NCBI RefSeq assembly: GCF_000518985.1 | Contig: NZ_JAEQ01000006.1 | Coordinates: forward strand, 62,001 to 126,000 | From: Chelativorans sp. J32 | GTDB taxonomy: Bacteria > Pseudomonadota > Alphaproteobacteria > Rhizobiales > Rhizobiaceae | Direction: 5' to 3' | Length of the DNA: 64,000 bases | In this document: positions 1 to 8,151 of the stretch, piece by piece | Numbering within the stretch: the first letter of the stretch is position 1 | Layout of the letters: the number at the start of each line of letters is the position of its first letter | The notes under the pieces: generated by a model | The model's input: only the letters and a program-made list of their open reading frames with translations | Told to the model about the DNA's origin: nothing | The model's database searches: none | Made by a program: the position numbers and the translations under genes

Positions 1-1106
1 GCTTGCTGCAGCGAGCGATGTTGCGATTGCTGCATGGCTTCGACCAGCGGGACATTTTGTCGGGCGGCTTCGGTGAGATAGCCCGCCCTCAAGCCGTGTG
101 CGGAAAACAGGCGCGGGTCTAGTCCTGCTTCAGCGACGCGCCGCTTCAGGATCCAGTTGACCGCCTGTGGCGTGAGCGCCCGCCGTTCTAGGTTGCCCCA
201 GCGGTCGATGGCCCGGAAAACGGCGCCGTCGGAAATCCCGGCGCGCTCAAGCCATGTCTTTAGCGCGAGCACTGGGGCACCTATGAGCAACACATAGGCA
301 CCGCTATCTGCCTCGGTGGTTTTGGTGCGGCCGAGTTGCAGCGAGAGGCAGGGCAGTTTTTCCCCGTTATCCTTGGGATCGGCGGGCACCGGCTCCTGGT
401 CCCGCAGCTGCTCCACCCTGAGGCGCGCCACCTCACTGCGGCGGCGGCCTCCGGACGCGAAGGCGGTGAGGAGAAGCGCCCGGTCGCGCAAGTCGACCAG
501 CCTCTCACCGGCACAGGCCTGAAGCAGCCGGCGCAGAATGTCGCCGGTCACCGCATTCCTGCTCTTGCGGACAAGTGGCCGGGCGTTGGCACGAACGGCA
601 AGCTTCACGGCGCTTTGCAGGCCCGGCGCATTGAAATTCCCCTTCAGGCCGCGCCATTTCGTCAGCGTGGACCAGCTGGAGAGGCGCCGGCGCACGGTCG
701 ATGGCGCGTGCGGGCCATCAGCGCGCAGGAGGCCCATGTCTTTCAGTGCGGACGTGACGTCTATCGGCATTCCATGCGCGGCATCGGTCTCGCGTTTCGC
801 GGGGTCCCATAGATGATGCGCCACGAATTTGATCAGCAATGCTTCCGGCGCCGGCCAGGGTAGGGGCGCGCCCGTCGCTGCCAGGCACCAGGCCTCGAGA
901 TAGCCAAGGTCGGAGGTGAGCGCGCGCATCGAGTTCTCGCCGAGACCTTCCTTCGCGAGATGCCTCAGCGTCTCGACATCGTCGTCGGTCAAAAGCCCGG
1001 CCAGGAACTCGCGCCGGTCGAATGGCAGTACCGAATCCAGAGCGTCAAGTGCTTCCGCGCGGCGAAGCTTCGGATCGGGAGTAGGGGAGGGAAGGTGCGA
1101 AGGCAT
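1..1106 (-). CDS. Tyrosine recombinase / site-specific integrase, C-terminus cut by left window edge
   Basis: The minus strand is open from an ATG at 1106 to the window edge, giving 368 residues. It has the layout of a phage-type integrase: an N-terminal DNA-binding core-binding region (about residues 40-170) and a catalytic domain from about 185. Catalytic-box residues are visible: Arg in GGRRRSE (about R222), Lys in GRTKTTE (about K272), the HGLR motif (H337, R340) and His in SQHRS (H363). The nucleophilic Tyr would lie just beyond the edge. Such enzymes resolve plasmid multimers or move integrative elements. It is divergent from the DUF1612 gene, a pairing I associate with rhizobial plasmids and islands (recalled, not searched). 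No attachment site could be identified. The family call is strong; the element it serves is unknown. Confidence 0.88.
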   Translation of the reverse strand, partial: MPSHLPSPTPDPKLRRAEALDALDSVLPFDRREFLAGLLTDDDVETLRHLAKEGLGENSMRALTSDLGYLEAWCLAATGAPLPWPAPEALLIKFVAHHLWDPAKRETDAAHGMPIDVTSALKDMGLLRADGPHAPSTVRRRLSSWSTLTKWRGLKGNFNAPGLQSAVKLAVRANARPLVRKSRNAVTGDILRRLLQACAGERLVDLRDRALLLTAFASGGRRRSEVARLRVEQLRDQEPVPADPKDNGEKLPCLSLQLGRTKTTEADSGAYVLLIGAPVLALKTWLERAGISDGAVFRAIDRWGNLERRALTPQAVNWILKRRVAEAGLDPRLFSAHGLRAGYLTEAARQNVPLVEAMQQSQHRSLQQ

Positions 1107-1234
1107 GGCGTGTTTTCCGCAATCGGGGATGACGACCGCTCTCGGGGCCGGAACGCATGTTGGCAGGCGCGTTTGCCTTCTGCGCGGGCGGGAGAAAGGG
1201 CGACGATGGCCGATTTGCTGCATGAGATCAATCG

Positions 1235-1261
1235 CTATCGATAAGTATGAGTTATCGCTAG
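1235..1261. promoter_or_regulatory. Inverted repeat in the integrase / DUF1612 divergent intergenic region
   Basis: CTATCGATAA and TTATCGCTAG, separated by 7 bases, match as an inverted repeat at 9 of 10 positions. It lies between two divergent genes, so an operator controlling one or both is the natural reading. The DUF1612 product ends in a helix-turn-helix-like region and may be the ligand. Binding is inferred. Confidence 0.4.
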
Positions 1262-1347
1262 CGTTATGTTCGACGCAAGTAACACCAATGTAAGTCAACC
1301 GAGAATCATGATAGCTTTACCATCGCCGGATAACAAATGTTAAACCA

Positions 1348-2454
1348 ATGATTTACCATATCGGTCGCTTTGCTCTCCAGGACCTCATCGGGCCCGTAGC
1401 CCGCGCGACGGCAGCTCTATCGCGATTGGACGAGCGGCTGGCGCAATCACCGGTGCGGGAGGGGTGGATCGAGCGCTCCCATTTCCAGGACGCGGCCGCC
1501 GCACTTTGGCTGTTGGGTGAGCTTGTCCATCTTGAGGATCTCGTTTTGCATGATGCGCACATGGATATCCGCGCTCCGACACACGAGCTGACCCGCGCGC
1601 ATGCGGTCTTGCGTGCCCGACGACAGATTCTGGCACAACCAGCCGATTGGGCATTGAGTCAGCCGGGTCTACGGCATCTTACCGGTCGTGGTGTTCCCAC
1701 AACGCAAAACAAAGGGGAGGGGAGGGCGGAACCGGAGCCCGACGCTTTGACCGAGCGGTTGCCGGATGAGAGCCTGACGGCGGCCTTTGCAGCGATCGAT
1801 GCGGTGCTTGAACGCACTGCAAGCCTTCTTAACGGGGCGGACGTGCCAGTCCGGGTCCCTGCGCTGCCGACGCCTGATCGACCATCTTTGGTTTATGATC
1901 TGGATTGGAACGAGGAAGCCCGTCTTGACGAGTGGCAGGACGTGCTTGCTCAAACCCGCGATCTGCCCCCCGTCCTCAGAGCGGCCCTCTTGCTTGACGC
2001 TTGGGCCGAGATCGAGGTGCTGCAGCATGCTGTCTGGCTCGGGCCGCTGTTGATCGCCGCCCTGTTGCGGCAGGAAGGCTTGGCTACTGCCCATCTTCCG
2101 TGCCTTCATCTTGGGGCGCAGAAGATACCGCGCGAGCGCCGGCGTGCTCGCGATCGCAACGAGCGTTTACTCGCCTTTCTCGAAGCAATCCATCAGATGG
2201 CACTCACCGGGCTTGCGGAGCACGACCGTCTCACCCTGGCGAAACGACAGATGGAACGGCGGCTGCGGGACCGGCGTGCCAGCTCGAAGCTGCCGCAGGT
2301 AATCGAGCTTGTGCTCGCCCGCCCGCTGGTATCCACCCCCATGATCCAGGAGCGGCTCAAGGTCTCGAAACAGGGTGCACTCAACCTTATCGGGGAGCTC
2401 AACCTGCGTGAAATGACGGGAAGGGGACGGTTTCGCGCATGGGGAATTCTGTAG
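1348..2454 (+). CDS. DUF1612 / RHE_PE00001-family protein with C-terminal helix-turn-helix
   Basis: A 368-residue protein that I recognise as the rhizobial DUF1612 plus helix-turn-helix type. Features recalled from that family are an N-terminal ALSRLDERL and W-x-ER region, a central motif SLVYDLDWNEEARL (about residue 180) and a basic C-terminus with a winged-helix-like pattern (about residues 315-365, TPMIQERLKVSKQGALNLI). The last region resembles a DNA-reading helix, so a regulatory or plasmid-maintenance role is plausible, but no function is established to my knowledge. No convincing ribosome site precedes the ATG. Its neighbour is a divergent integrase, which supports an accessory-element context. 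Confidence 0.75.
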   Translation: MIYHIGRFALQDLIGPVARATAALSRLDERLAQSPVREGWIERSHFQDAAAALWLLGELVHLEDLVLHDAHMDIRAPTHELTRAHAVLRARRQILAQPADWALSQPGLRHLTGRGVPTTQNKGEGRAEPEPDALTERLPDESLTAAFAAIDAVLERTASLLNGADVPVRVPALPTPDRPSLVYDLDWNEEARLDEWQDVLAQTRDLPPVLRAALLLDAWAEIEVLQHAVWLGPLLIAALLRQEGLATAHLPCLHLGAQKIPRERRRARDRNERLLAFLEAIHQMALTGLAEHDRLTLAKRQMERRLRDRRASSKLPQVIELVLARPLVSTPMIQERLKVSKQGALNLIGELNLREMTGRGRFRAWGIL

Positions 2455-2646
2455 CCCCGGCTGCTCTCGGCGGCGGCAAACTCGCGAGACGAGCCCGGTG
2501 CTGGCGACCTCTCGCCTTCATCGAGCTCGGCGCCTTCTAACGATCGCCTCGAGAGGGCGGCGTTAGCCACGCGCGTGGACACGACAAAATCGGGCGACTT
2601 GCGCTCAAACCGAACTCGGGACAGAATAAGTGTCTGGAGGACCCTC

Positions 2647-3420
2647 ATGCCGGCGATAAGCTTTCGCGATGCGGCGCAGGACCGTGGGGCCCAGCGGCTC
2701 GCCGTCAGCGTGGGCGTGCATCTGGCACTTGCCGGAATGGTGCTCATCGTGAGCGCGTATGAAGTTGCGCGGGAGGCGGGCCTTGGGTCGGGCTACGTCT
2801 ATGCTAGCGCAGCCTGGGGGATCGCGGTCGCGGTGGTCATAATCTTCAATCTGCGGCACCATCTCCCGCGAACGCGATTTGGACCGGCCAATCGGGTAAC
2901 GCTTCTCCGTGGAGTGCTGGTGGCGCTCATCGGTGGAGCCATCGGACTGGTCGACGCGTCCAGCTTTGACGGCTGGGTCCTCTTTGCAGCGGCCGTCAGC
3001 ATATTGCTCCTTGATGGTGCCGATGGGTGGGTTGCCCGACGGACAGGATCCAGCTCGCCTTTCGGGGCACGTTTCGACTGGGAGCTCGATGCGCTCTTCC
3101 TCGTTATCCTGTCCCTCCTTGTATACGATATGGGAAAAGTTGGTGCCTGGGTGCTCGCGATCGGAGGATTGCGTTACCTATTCGTGATGGCCTGGCTTCT
3201 ATGGCCGCATCTGTCCGCAGAAATGCCGGAAAGTAATCGACGCAAAGCCGTCTGCGTCGTGCAAGGGTTAGCCCTGATCATCTGTCTGCTGCCCGTCGTC
3301 GGCCACGTCCCGGGGTCTGTAATCGCTGGGGGCGCACTGGTTGCCCTCTGCTATTCCTTTATTGTCGACATAGCCTGGTTGAACCGCAATGCGAGGGTGG
3401 GTTGGCATGCCGAGCGGTGA
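2647..3420 (+). CDS. CDP-alcohol phosphatidyltransferase family membrane protein
   Basis: A 257-residue integral membrane enzyme expected to move a phospho-alcohol group from a CDP-alcohol to an acceptor alcohol in the cytoplasmic membrane. The full signature D-x2-D-G-x2-A-R-x8-G-x3-D-x3-D is present (D123, D126, A130-R131, G140, D144, D148), so it should be active. Five to six hydrophobic segments surround it. The start at 2647 is chosen because GGAGG lies 6 bases upstream; a longer reading from 2575 has no such site. It is the first gene of a plus-strand trio with two methyltransferases and overlaps the next by 14 bases. Whether it makes a phospholipid, an inositol-type lipid or modifies a sugar alcohol cannot be told. 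Confidence 0.85.
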   Translation: MPAISFRDAAQDRGAQRLAVSVGVHLALAGMVLIVSAYEVAREAGLGSGYVYASAAWGIAVAVVIIFNLRHHLPRTRFGPANRVTLLRGVLVALIGGAIGLVDASSFDGWVLFAAAVSILLLDGADGWVARRTGSSSPFGARFDWELDALFLVILSLLVYDMGKVGAWVLAIGGLRYLFVMAWLLWPHLSAEMPESNRRKAVCVVQGLALIICLLPVVGHVPGSVIAGGALVALCYSFIVDIAWLNRNARVGWHAER

Positions 3421-4135
3421 AACCGCTTCTTTCCAGTGCACCGCGGCAATGTTTGACCACTTGGCTGAGCGGTGGGATTGCGAGCATGGACCGGCCTCCG
3501 CGCGCGCAGCTGCCTTTGAGGCGCATATCGATTATCTGAAAACGCATTGTGCGCGTGTCGACCAGCCGCGCGTGCTCGACATCGGTTGTGCCACAGGGCA
3601 ACACCTGGTCCGCTTGCATCCGTGGATAGGAGAGGGGATCGGCATCGATCTCTCGCCGCGCATGATCGAACGAGCGGCGGCAAATGCACGGGCTTGCGGA
3701 TTGGAGACACTCCAATTCGTCGAGATGAGCGCAGAAGAGCTGACGCCCAAATACTTCGGCACGTTCGATCTCGTGCTGTTCATCGGTGTGCTGGAGCATA
3801 TGCCGTCACCAGCAGCTGTGCTTCGTGGCGCACGCCGCATTCTGCGGTCGGAAGGGCGCATCGTGATCATCATGCCCCATTGGCTCAATCCCACCCATTG
3901 GATGAACCGGCGAGCGGACCGGGTGCCGGCTCGCCATCTATCGCTGCGCGCGCTTTGCGCCATCGCTGCGGAGGAGGGGCTTCGGCTTGATCAGGCAGCG
4001 GCCCTGCCACATGGGAGCGATCTCCTGCGTCCCTTCGGTACCTATGGCAAGCGGTTGTTCGCCGGCCGACTGGCGGGGGCAGGTGCTTTCCTGCGGGGCG
4101 CCTTCGGAGCGAGTCTGAAACATGAAAGGCGCTAG
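3407..4135 (+). CDS. Class I SAM-dependent methyltransferase
   Basis: A 242-residue Rossmann-fold methyltransferase. Motif I VLDIGCATG sits at residues 56-64, an acidic ribose-binding residue in GIDLS at about 81, and the post-II motif FDLVLFIGVLEHM at about 119-131. The C-terminal part would select the acceptor. Start 3407 overlaps the end of the upstream gene and is preceded by GAGGG about 10 bases away; an ATG at 3389 in the same frame is an alternative. It overlaps the next gene by 14 bases, so the trio is translationally coupled. The acceptor is not known; a sugar or lipid head group made by the cluster is likely from context. Confidence 0.8.
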   Translation: MPSGETASFQCTAAMFDHLAERWDCEHGPASARAAAFEAHIDYLKTHCARVDQPRVLDIGCATGQHLVRLHPWIGEGIGIDLSPRMIERAAANARACGLETLQFVEMSAEELTPKYFGTFDLVLFIGVLEHMPSPAAVLRGARRILRSEGRIVIIMPHWLNPTHWMNRRADRVPARHLSLRALCAIAAEEGLRLDQAAALPHGSDLLRPFGTYGKRLFAGRLAGAGAFLRGAFGASLKHERR

Positions 4136-4880
4136 CATCGGGGCGCATTGGGGTCTCGCCCGCTCGCTGGCCACCTATTACGGCAACCCGTTTCGCGCCC
4201 GCGCTCGACGCATCTTCTACGGCAACTTCATCCGTCCCCGCGATCTGTGTTTCGACATCGGAGCCCATGTGGGCGACCGCATCCGCACCTGGTCGCAACT
4301 GGGCGCCCAAATCGTGGCGGTGGAGCCACAGCCCCTGTGCATGGAGGTACTGCGATCGTTCTACGGCCGAAGAGCGAATGTGGTGCTGATCGAGCAGGCA
4401 GTCGGTGCCGAAATCGGCCGGCGAGCACTGCATCTCAGCGAACGCACGCCGACCGTGAGCACGTTGTCAGCGCCCTGGTTGGAGAAGGTGAGCGGGACAA
4501 AGGGCTTCCACCACGTGCACTGGGACAAGAGTATTTCTGTATCCGTCACCACGCTCGATGCCCTGATCGAAACGCATGGCCGGCCGGTCTTCTGCAAGAT
4601 CGACGTAGAGGGCTACGAGGAGGAGGTGTTGCGCGGCCTCTCCCACGCCCTACCGTCTCTGTCGTTCGAATATATTCCCGCTGTGGTCGAGATCGCAGTC
4701 TCCTGCATAGATCGTCTGACAGCGCTCGGGGATTACGAGTTCAATTTTGCTCGCGGTGAGGATTTTAGATTTGTGCTCGATGCGTGGGTTGACGCTGGCG
4801 ACGCGCAGCGCCTCCTCGCCGGCGAAAGACCAGATGGGCGTTCAGGCGATATCTATGCGCGACTGAAGGGTGGGGGATAA
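4122..4880 (+). CDS. FkbM-family methyltransferase
   Basis: A 252-residue SAM-dependent methyltransferase of the FkbM family, which methylates hydroxyl groups in polyketides, sugars and surface glycans. The SAM loop FDIGAHVGD is at residues 44-52, followed by VAVEPQP (about 66-71) and the characteristic late motif CKIDVEGYEEEVL (about 161-173). It closes the plus-strand trio and overlaps its upstream neighbour. Its last 28 bases overlap the convergent minus-strand methyltransferase gene, so the two half-clusters run tail to tail. Together with that neighbour this makes three methyltransferases in 2.3 kb, which points to a heavily decorated product. Confidence 0.85.
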   Translation: MKGASIGAHWGLARSLATYYGNPFRARARRIFYGNFIRPRDLCFDIGAHVGDRIRTWSQLGAQIVAVEPQPLCMEVLRSFYGRRANVVLIEQAVGAEIGRRALHLSERTPTVSTLSAPWLEKVSGTKGFHHVHWDKSISVSVTTLDALIETHGRPVFCKIDVEGYEEEVLRGLSHALPSLSFEYIPAVVEIAVSCIDRLTALGDYEFNFARGEDFRFVLDAWVDAGDAQRLLAGERPDGRSGDIYARLKGGG

Positions 4881-5716
4881 GCCAGCAGATCTTGGTGACC
4901 AACGGTCACGTTCAGCACGCCCTTTTCGATCTGCCGTCGGCGTAAGGCGGCCCACGCTTCGATATCGTCCACGAATTGAGGCGCCTGTTCGCAAGCTGCA
5001 GCGTGAATCCCCGCCAGAAAGGCGTGCTGCATTTCACCGTCCTGCGGTCTTATATGCCAATCGCTCTCCGCGCCTGCGACATCGAATCCAAGCCGATCGA
5101 GGTGCTCCCCCATGACGCGCGCGGCGTCAGGCCCCAAGGCGGAACCGAAACCCTTGTCGCGTCGCTGATGCTCGAGGAGCGCGCAACGCACGAGATCGTC
5201 GCGTGGATCGTCAGGCGTCCAAGAAAGGCGGCCGTCGAAACTCAGGGCAAGATAAAGCGGTCGGCGAAAGGCGGCGCAATGCTGGGCAAGCCGCCAGCTC
5301 CAGGCTTCCGACACGAGATCCAGCAGCGCCGACGCAACGATGGCATCGGCTTGCGTCAGGGTGAGATCTTCGATCGACCTCGCCAGATTGGCCTCATAGA
5401 GCTTTGCCTGGACATGACACTGCGTGCTCGAGAATTCCATTCCATCGCTGGTGCGCAGGGCGCCCCAGCCGCAAGAGGACATCTCCCGTTCCACAGCGCC
5501 GAGGAGAGCGGGATCATTGTCGATCAGAGTCCAAGTCTGTTCACCGCCGATTGCTGGGGCCACAGCCCTTAAGGTCGCGCCTGTCCCGGCGCCGAGATCG
5601 ATGAGCCGCGCGGGCCGCGGCAAGCTTCGTGCAAAGCGTTGCAGGAGGGGTTTCGATCTTGCAGCCGCGTCGAGCGGCGCGCGAAGCCGCAGCCAGTCGG
5701 GACTGAAGCCGCTCAT
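4853..5716 (-). CDS. Class I methyltransferase-like protein
   Basis: A 287-residue protein with the SAM-binding motif LIDLGAGTGA at residues 38-47 and an acidic residue in LIDNDPAL about 25 residues later, as in class I methyltransferases. The rest is unlike common families: a middle region ADAIVASALLDLVSEAW and a C-terminal half rich in charged residues. It starts with an ATGA overlap with the upstream glycosyltransferase and is the last gene of the six-gene minus-strand operon (10702 to 4853). The acceptor is unknown. A non-methylating SAM-fold role cannot be excluded. Confidence 0.72.
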   Translation of the reverse strand: MSGFSPDWLRLRAPLDAAARSKPLLQRFARSLPRPARLIDLGAGTGATLRAVAPAIGGEQTWTLIDNDPALLGAVEREMSSCGWGALRTSDGMEFSSTQCHVQAKLYEANLARSIEDLTLTQADAIVASALLDLVSEAWSWRLAQHCAAFRRPLYLALSFDGRLSWTPDDPRDDLVRCALLEHQRRDKGFGSALGPDAARVMGEHLDRLGFDVAGAESDWHIRPQDGEMQHAFLAGIHAAACEQAPQFVDDIEAWAALRRRQIEKGVLNVTVGHQDLLAYPPPFSRA

Positions 5717-6750
5717 AGGGCCAAAGCGGCATCGAAGGCTGCCGCAGCCTCGGACCAGGTGGGCAAGGCCTTTCCCGCACGATAGGCATTCTGCGCAATT
5801 TCCCGCCGCAGCGGGGCATCAGAGATAAGACGACGCAGCGCCTGGGCCAGTGCCGCGTGATCTCCCGGAGGAACAAGGATGCCGCATCCGGTGGGGACGG
5901 TAGAAGGGATTGCCCCCGCCTCGGTCGCGACAATGGGAAGACCATGCGCCAGAGCCTCGGCAAAAACCATCCCATATCCTTCGTGATGCGACGCCAGCAC
6001 GAAAACGTCTGCCGCGGCATAGGCCGCCTCCAGCTCCGCGCCGACGAGTTCGCCCGAAAAACCTATTCGACCGGCCAAGCCGGTATCCCGACACAAGGCG
6101 CGAAGGCGCGCCGCCGTCGCGGGATCGCGGCTTTCGCTGCCGATGCATTTCAACGACCAGGAAAGTTCCGGCAACTCCGCCATCGCGCGGATCAGTACGT
6201 CGTGACCTTTGCGCGGTATCAGTGAGCCCACCGAGAGGAGGCGCACCTTGCCGTCGTGTGAGCCCAAGGCACGATGCGCCGGGTCCGTGCCGGGAATGAC
6301 AATGGAAATACGTTCCGGCGAGATCCCATAGCGAGCGAGCTCCTTGGCCGTCGCCGGGCTGGTCACGATGATGTGCCGCATCTGGGGCAGGCAGGCCTCG
6401 TCAGAGGCCTCGAGCCGGGATCGTTCCTCCGCCGAAAGGCCCGTCTCGTCAGCCAAAGGGTGGTGGACCAGGGCGACCACTACGGCCTTACCCACCAGAG
6501 CCGGCAATATCTCGCGGAAGGCCGGCAACGCGAGCCCGTCGATTACGACAGTCTCTCCCTCTTGGACGGTGCCGGCCATGACCGCCGCTGAGGCATGGGC
6601 GGTGGCATCCACATCCGGAAACCGGCCATCAAGCTCGTGCACCCGCACGGAACGGCCGCGTGATCGCAGCCCTTCGACAATTCGGCTGTCGTAAAGATAG
6701 CCGCCTGTGATCTGGTCGAGCGCGCCGGAGACGACGAAATGCAGCGTCAC
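5713..6750 (-). CDS. Glycosyltransferase family 4 (GT-B fold)
   Basis: A 345-residue retaining GT-B glycosyltransferase. The nucleotide-sugar half shows SVGSLIPRKGHDVLIRAM (about 173-190, with the R-K pair that contacts phosphate) and HHEGYGMVFAEALAHGLP (about 255-272) with the E-x7-E pair E257 and E265. Translation probably starts at a GTG in a 4-base overlap with the pterin-synthase-like gene, so the two are coupled. It should transfer a sugar from a nucleotide sugar to a small molecule or lipid acceptor. In this cluster the acceptor may be the pterin- or pyrimidine-type compound; that is inference. Confidence 0.85.
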   Translation of the reverse strand: MTLHFVVSGALDQITGGYLYDSRIVEGLRSRGRSVRVHELDGRFPDVDATAHASAAVMAGTVQEGETVVIDGLALPAFREILPALVGKAVVVALVHHPLADETGLSAEERSRLEASDEACLPQMRHIIVTSPATAKELARYGISPERISIVIPGTDPAHRALGSHDGKVRLLSVGSLIPRKGHDVLIRAMAELPELSWSLKCIGSESRDPATAARLRALCRDTGLAGRIGFSGELVGAELEAAYAAADVFVLASHHEGYGMVFAEALAHGLPIVATEAGAIPSTVPTGCGILVPPGDHAALAQALRRLISDAPLRREIAQNAYRAGKALPTWSEAAAAFDAALAL

Positions 6751-7151
6751 CTTATCTCACCTTCGAAACTTGCCCAGGCGCGCGGTGTCTCGCGTAGCGT
6801 CACCTTCAGAGAGGCAAGTGCCTCTGCCATATCGGGCCCAAGCTCGCCGGCCACGATCTTCTCTCTCATGGCGTGGAATATAAAGCCCGCCATGAATTCC
6901 GTGGTCGTGTTTTTTCCCGCGAAATCCGGCAGCTCATCAAGGTTACGATAGTCGAATCGGGCAAGGATGGAACGCAGCGCATCGCTCGCCAGCCCGATAT
7001 CGACAACGAGACCGAATTCATCCAGCGAGGAACGGCGGAACTCCACTTCAACGACGAAGGTCGCGCCATGGACCTGTTGAGCGGGTCCGAAGACCTCGCC
7101 GCGCAGGCTATGGGCGATCATTACGTGATCGCTGACGGTCAGGCTGTACAT
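6747..7151 (-). CDS. 6-pyruvoyltetrahydropterin synthase / QueD-fold protein with degenerate active site
   Basis: A 134-residue protein of the T-fold family that normally converts dihydroneopterin triphosphate. Alignment by eye with E. coli QueD keeps the first zinc His (H14), the second (H28), the Asp of the triad (D67) and late Glu residues (E85, E121). The catalytic Cys is Ala (A24), the third zinc His is Ala (A30) and the triad His is Tyr (Y68). Standard PTPS or QueD chemistry is therefore unlikely. It could bind a pterin without zinc chemistry or carry a new activity. It sits between the dehydrogenase gene (19-base gap) and the glycosyltransferase gene (4-base overlap). Confidence 0.8.
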   Translation of the reverse strand: MYSLTVSDHVMIAHSLRGEVFGPAQQVHGATFVVEVEFRRSSLDEFGLVVDIGLASDALRSILARFDYRNLDELPDFAGKNTTTEFMAGFIFHAMREKIVAGELGPDMAEALASLKVTLRETPRAWASFEGEIR

Positions 7152-7170
7152 TGGAGCATCCTCGAGTCTC

Positions 7171-8151
7171 TCATGAGTAGTCGACGAGCTGAACGATGGT
7201 CGGGCTGGTAGGTGCCGTCACCTCGGCCATTATGCTCGGCAGATCGCGGAAATGGCTGCGGCCGGTAATCAGTTGATCGAAGGCCGGGTCGCGCAGGAGT
7301 TCGAGCGCCAGGGCGAGCCGGCGGCTATGGGTCCAGCGCGCGCGCTGGCTTGCCGACAGCGTGCTGACCTGAGAGGATCTGAGGACGAGGCGGCGCGAAT
7401 GAAAGGCGTCTCCGAGCCTCAGAGGCACCATCGTCGTGCCGTACCAGCTCAGCTCCACGATGGTCGCTTCGAACCCGGCAATCCGTAGAGCGAGCGACAG
7501 GCCTTCCGGATGGCCGCTGGCATGGATCACGAGATCGGCATCTTCAGGCGCAGCTTCGGGCAGCGCGAAGGAAACGCCGAAAGCATCGGCAAGCCCCGCA
7601 CGGTCGGGATTGCGGTCTACAAGCGTGACCTGGACACCGGCAAGCGATTGAGCCAGCCTTGCTACGCAAGATCCGATAACGCCGGCTCCGATAACCACGA
7701 TCCGATCACCGAGCCGGGGCGTGGCGTCCCATAGCGCGTTGACGGCCGTCTCCATGCTCGCCGCAAGTGCTGCACGGTCGTCCGGCACGGAGTCGGGAAC
7801 GTGATGAACGGCGTTCAGGGGAAGGACAAAACGATCCTGGTGAGGATGAAGCGCGAAGATGCGGCGGCCAAGCAGTTCGGTCGGCCCCTCTTCGACAATT
7901 CCGACAACGCTGTAGCCATATTTCACGGGCCAAGGGAAGGACCCTTCCTGAAAGGGAGCGCGCATGCGCGTCCATTCCTCCGGCGGCACGCGGCCGTGGA
8001 AAACCAGGCTTTCCGTGCCGCGGCTTACGGCCCCGACGAGCGCTCGCACGAGCACCTCGCCGGGCCCGCGATTGGGCAGTGTCTGCTCACGCAGCACGCC
8101 CTGGCAGCGCCCGGTGATCCAGAAGGCGCGCGCAGTCAGGTCAGTCGGCAT
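7171..8151 (-). CDS. Medium-chain dehydrogenase, BchC-like zinc-binding alcohol dehydrogenase family
   Basis: A 326-residue MDR-superfamily oxidoreductase. The N-terminal GroES-like part contains VSRGTESLVFHG (about 42-53), a pattern typical of BchC-like members, and the nucleotide-binding fold shows VVIGAGVIGSCVARL (about 152-166) followed by an acidic residue in LVDRN, suggesting NAD preference. The usual catalytic zinc Cys is not obvious. The ATG at 8151 overlaps the end of the RibD-like gene by 16 bases; longer in-frame readings to 8313 would run deep into that gene and are rejected. It probably oxidises or reduces a hydroxyl or keto group on the cluster product. Confidence 0.8.
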   Translation of the reverse strand: MPTDLTARAFWITGRCQGVLREQTLPNRGPGEVLVRALVGAVSRGTESLVFHGRVPPEEWTRMRAPFQEGSFPWPVKYGYSVVGIVEEGPTELLGRRIFALHPHQDRFVLPLNAVHHVPDSVPDDRAALAASMETAVNALWDATPRLGDRIVVIGAGVIGSCVARLAQSLAGVQVTLVDRNPDRAGLADAFGVSFALPEAAPEDADLVIHASGHPEGLSLALRIAGFEATIVELSWYGTTMVPLRLGDAFHSRRLVLRSSQVSTLSASQRARWTHSRRLALALELLRDPAFDQLITGRSHFRDLPSIMAEVTAPTSPTIVQLVDYS

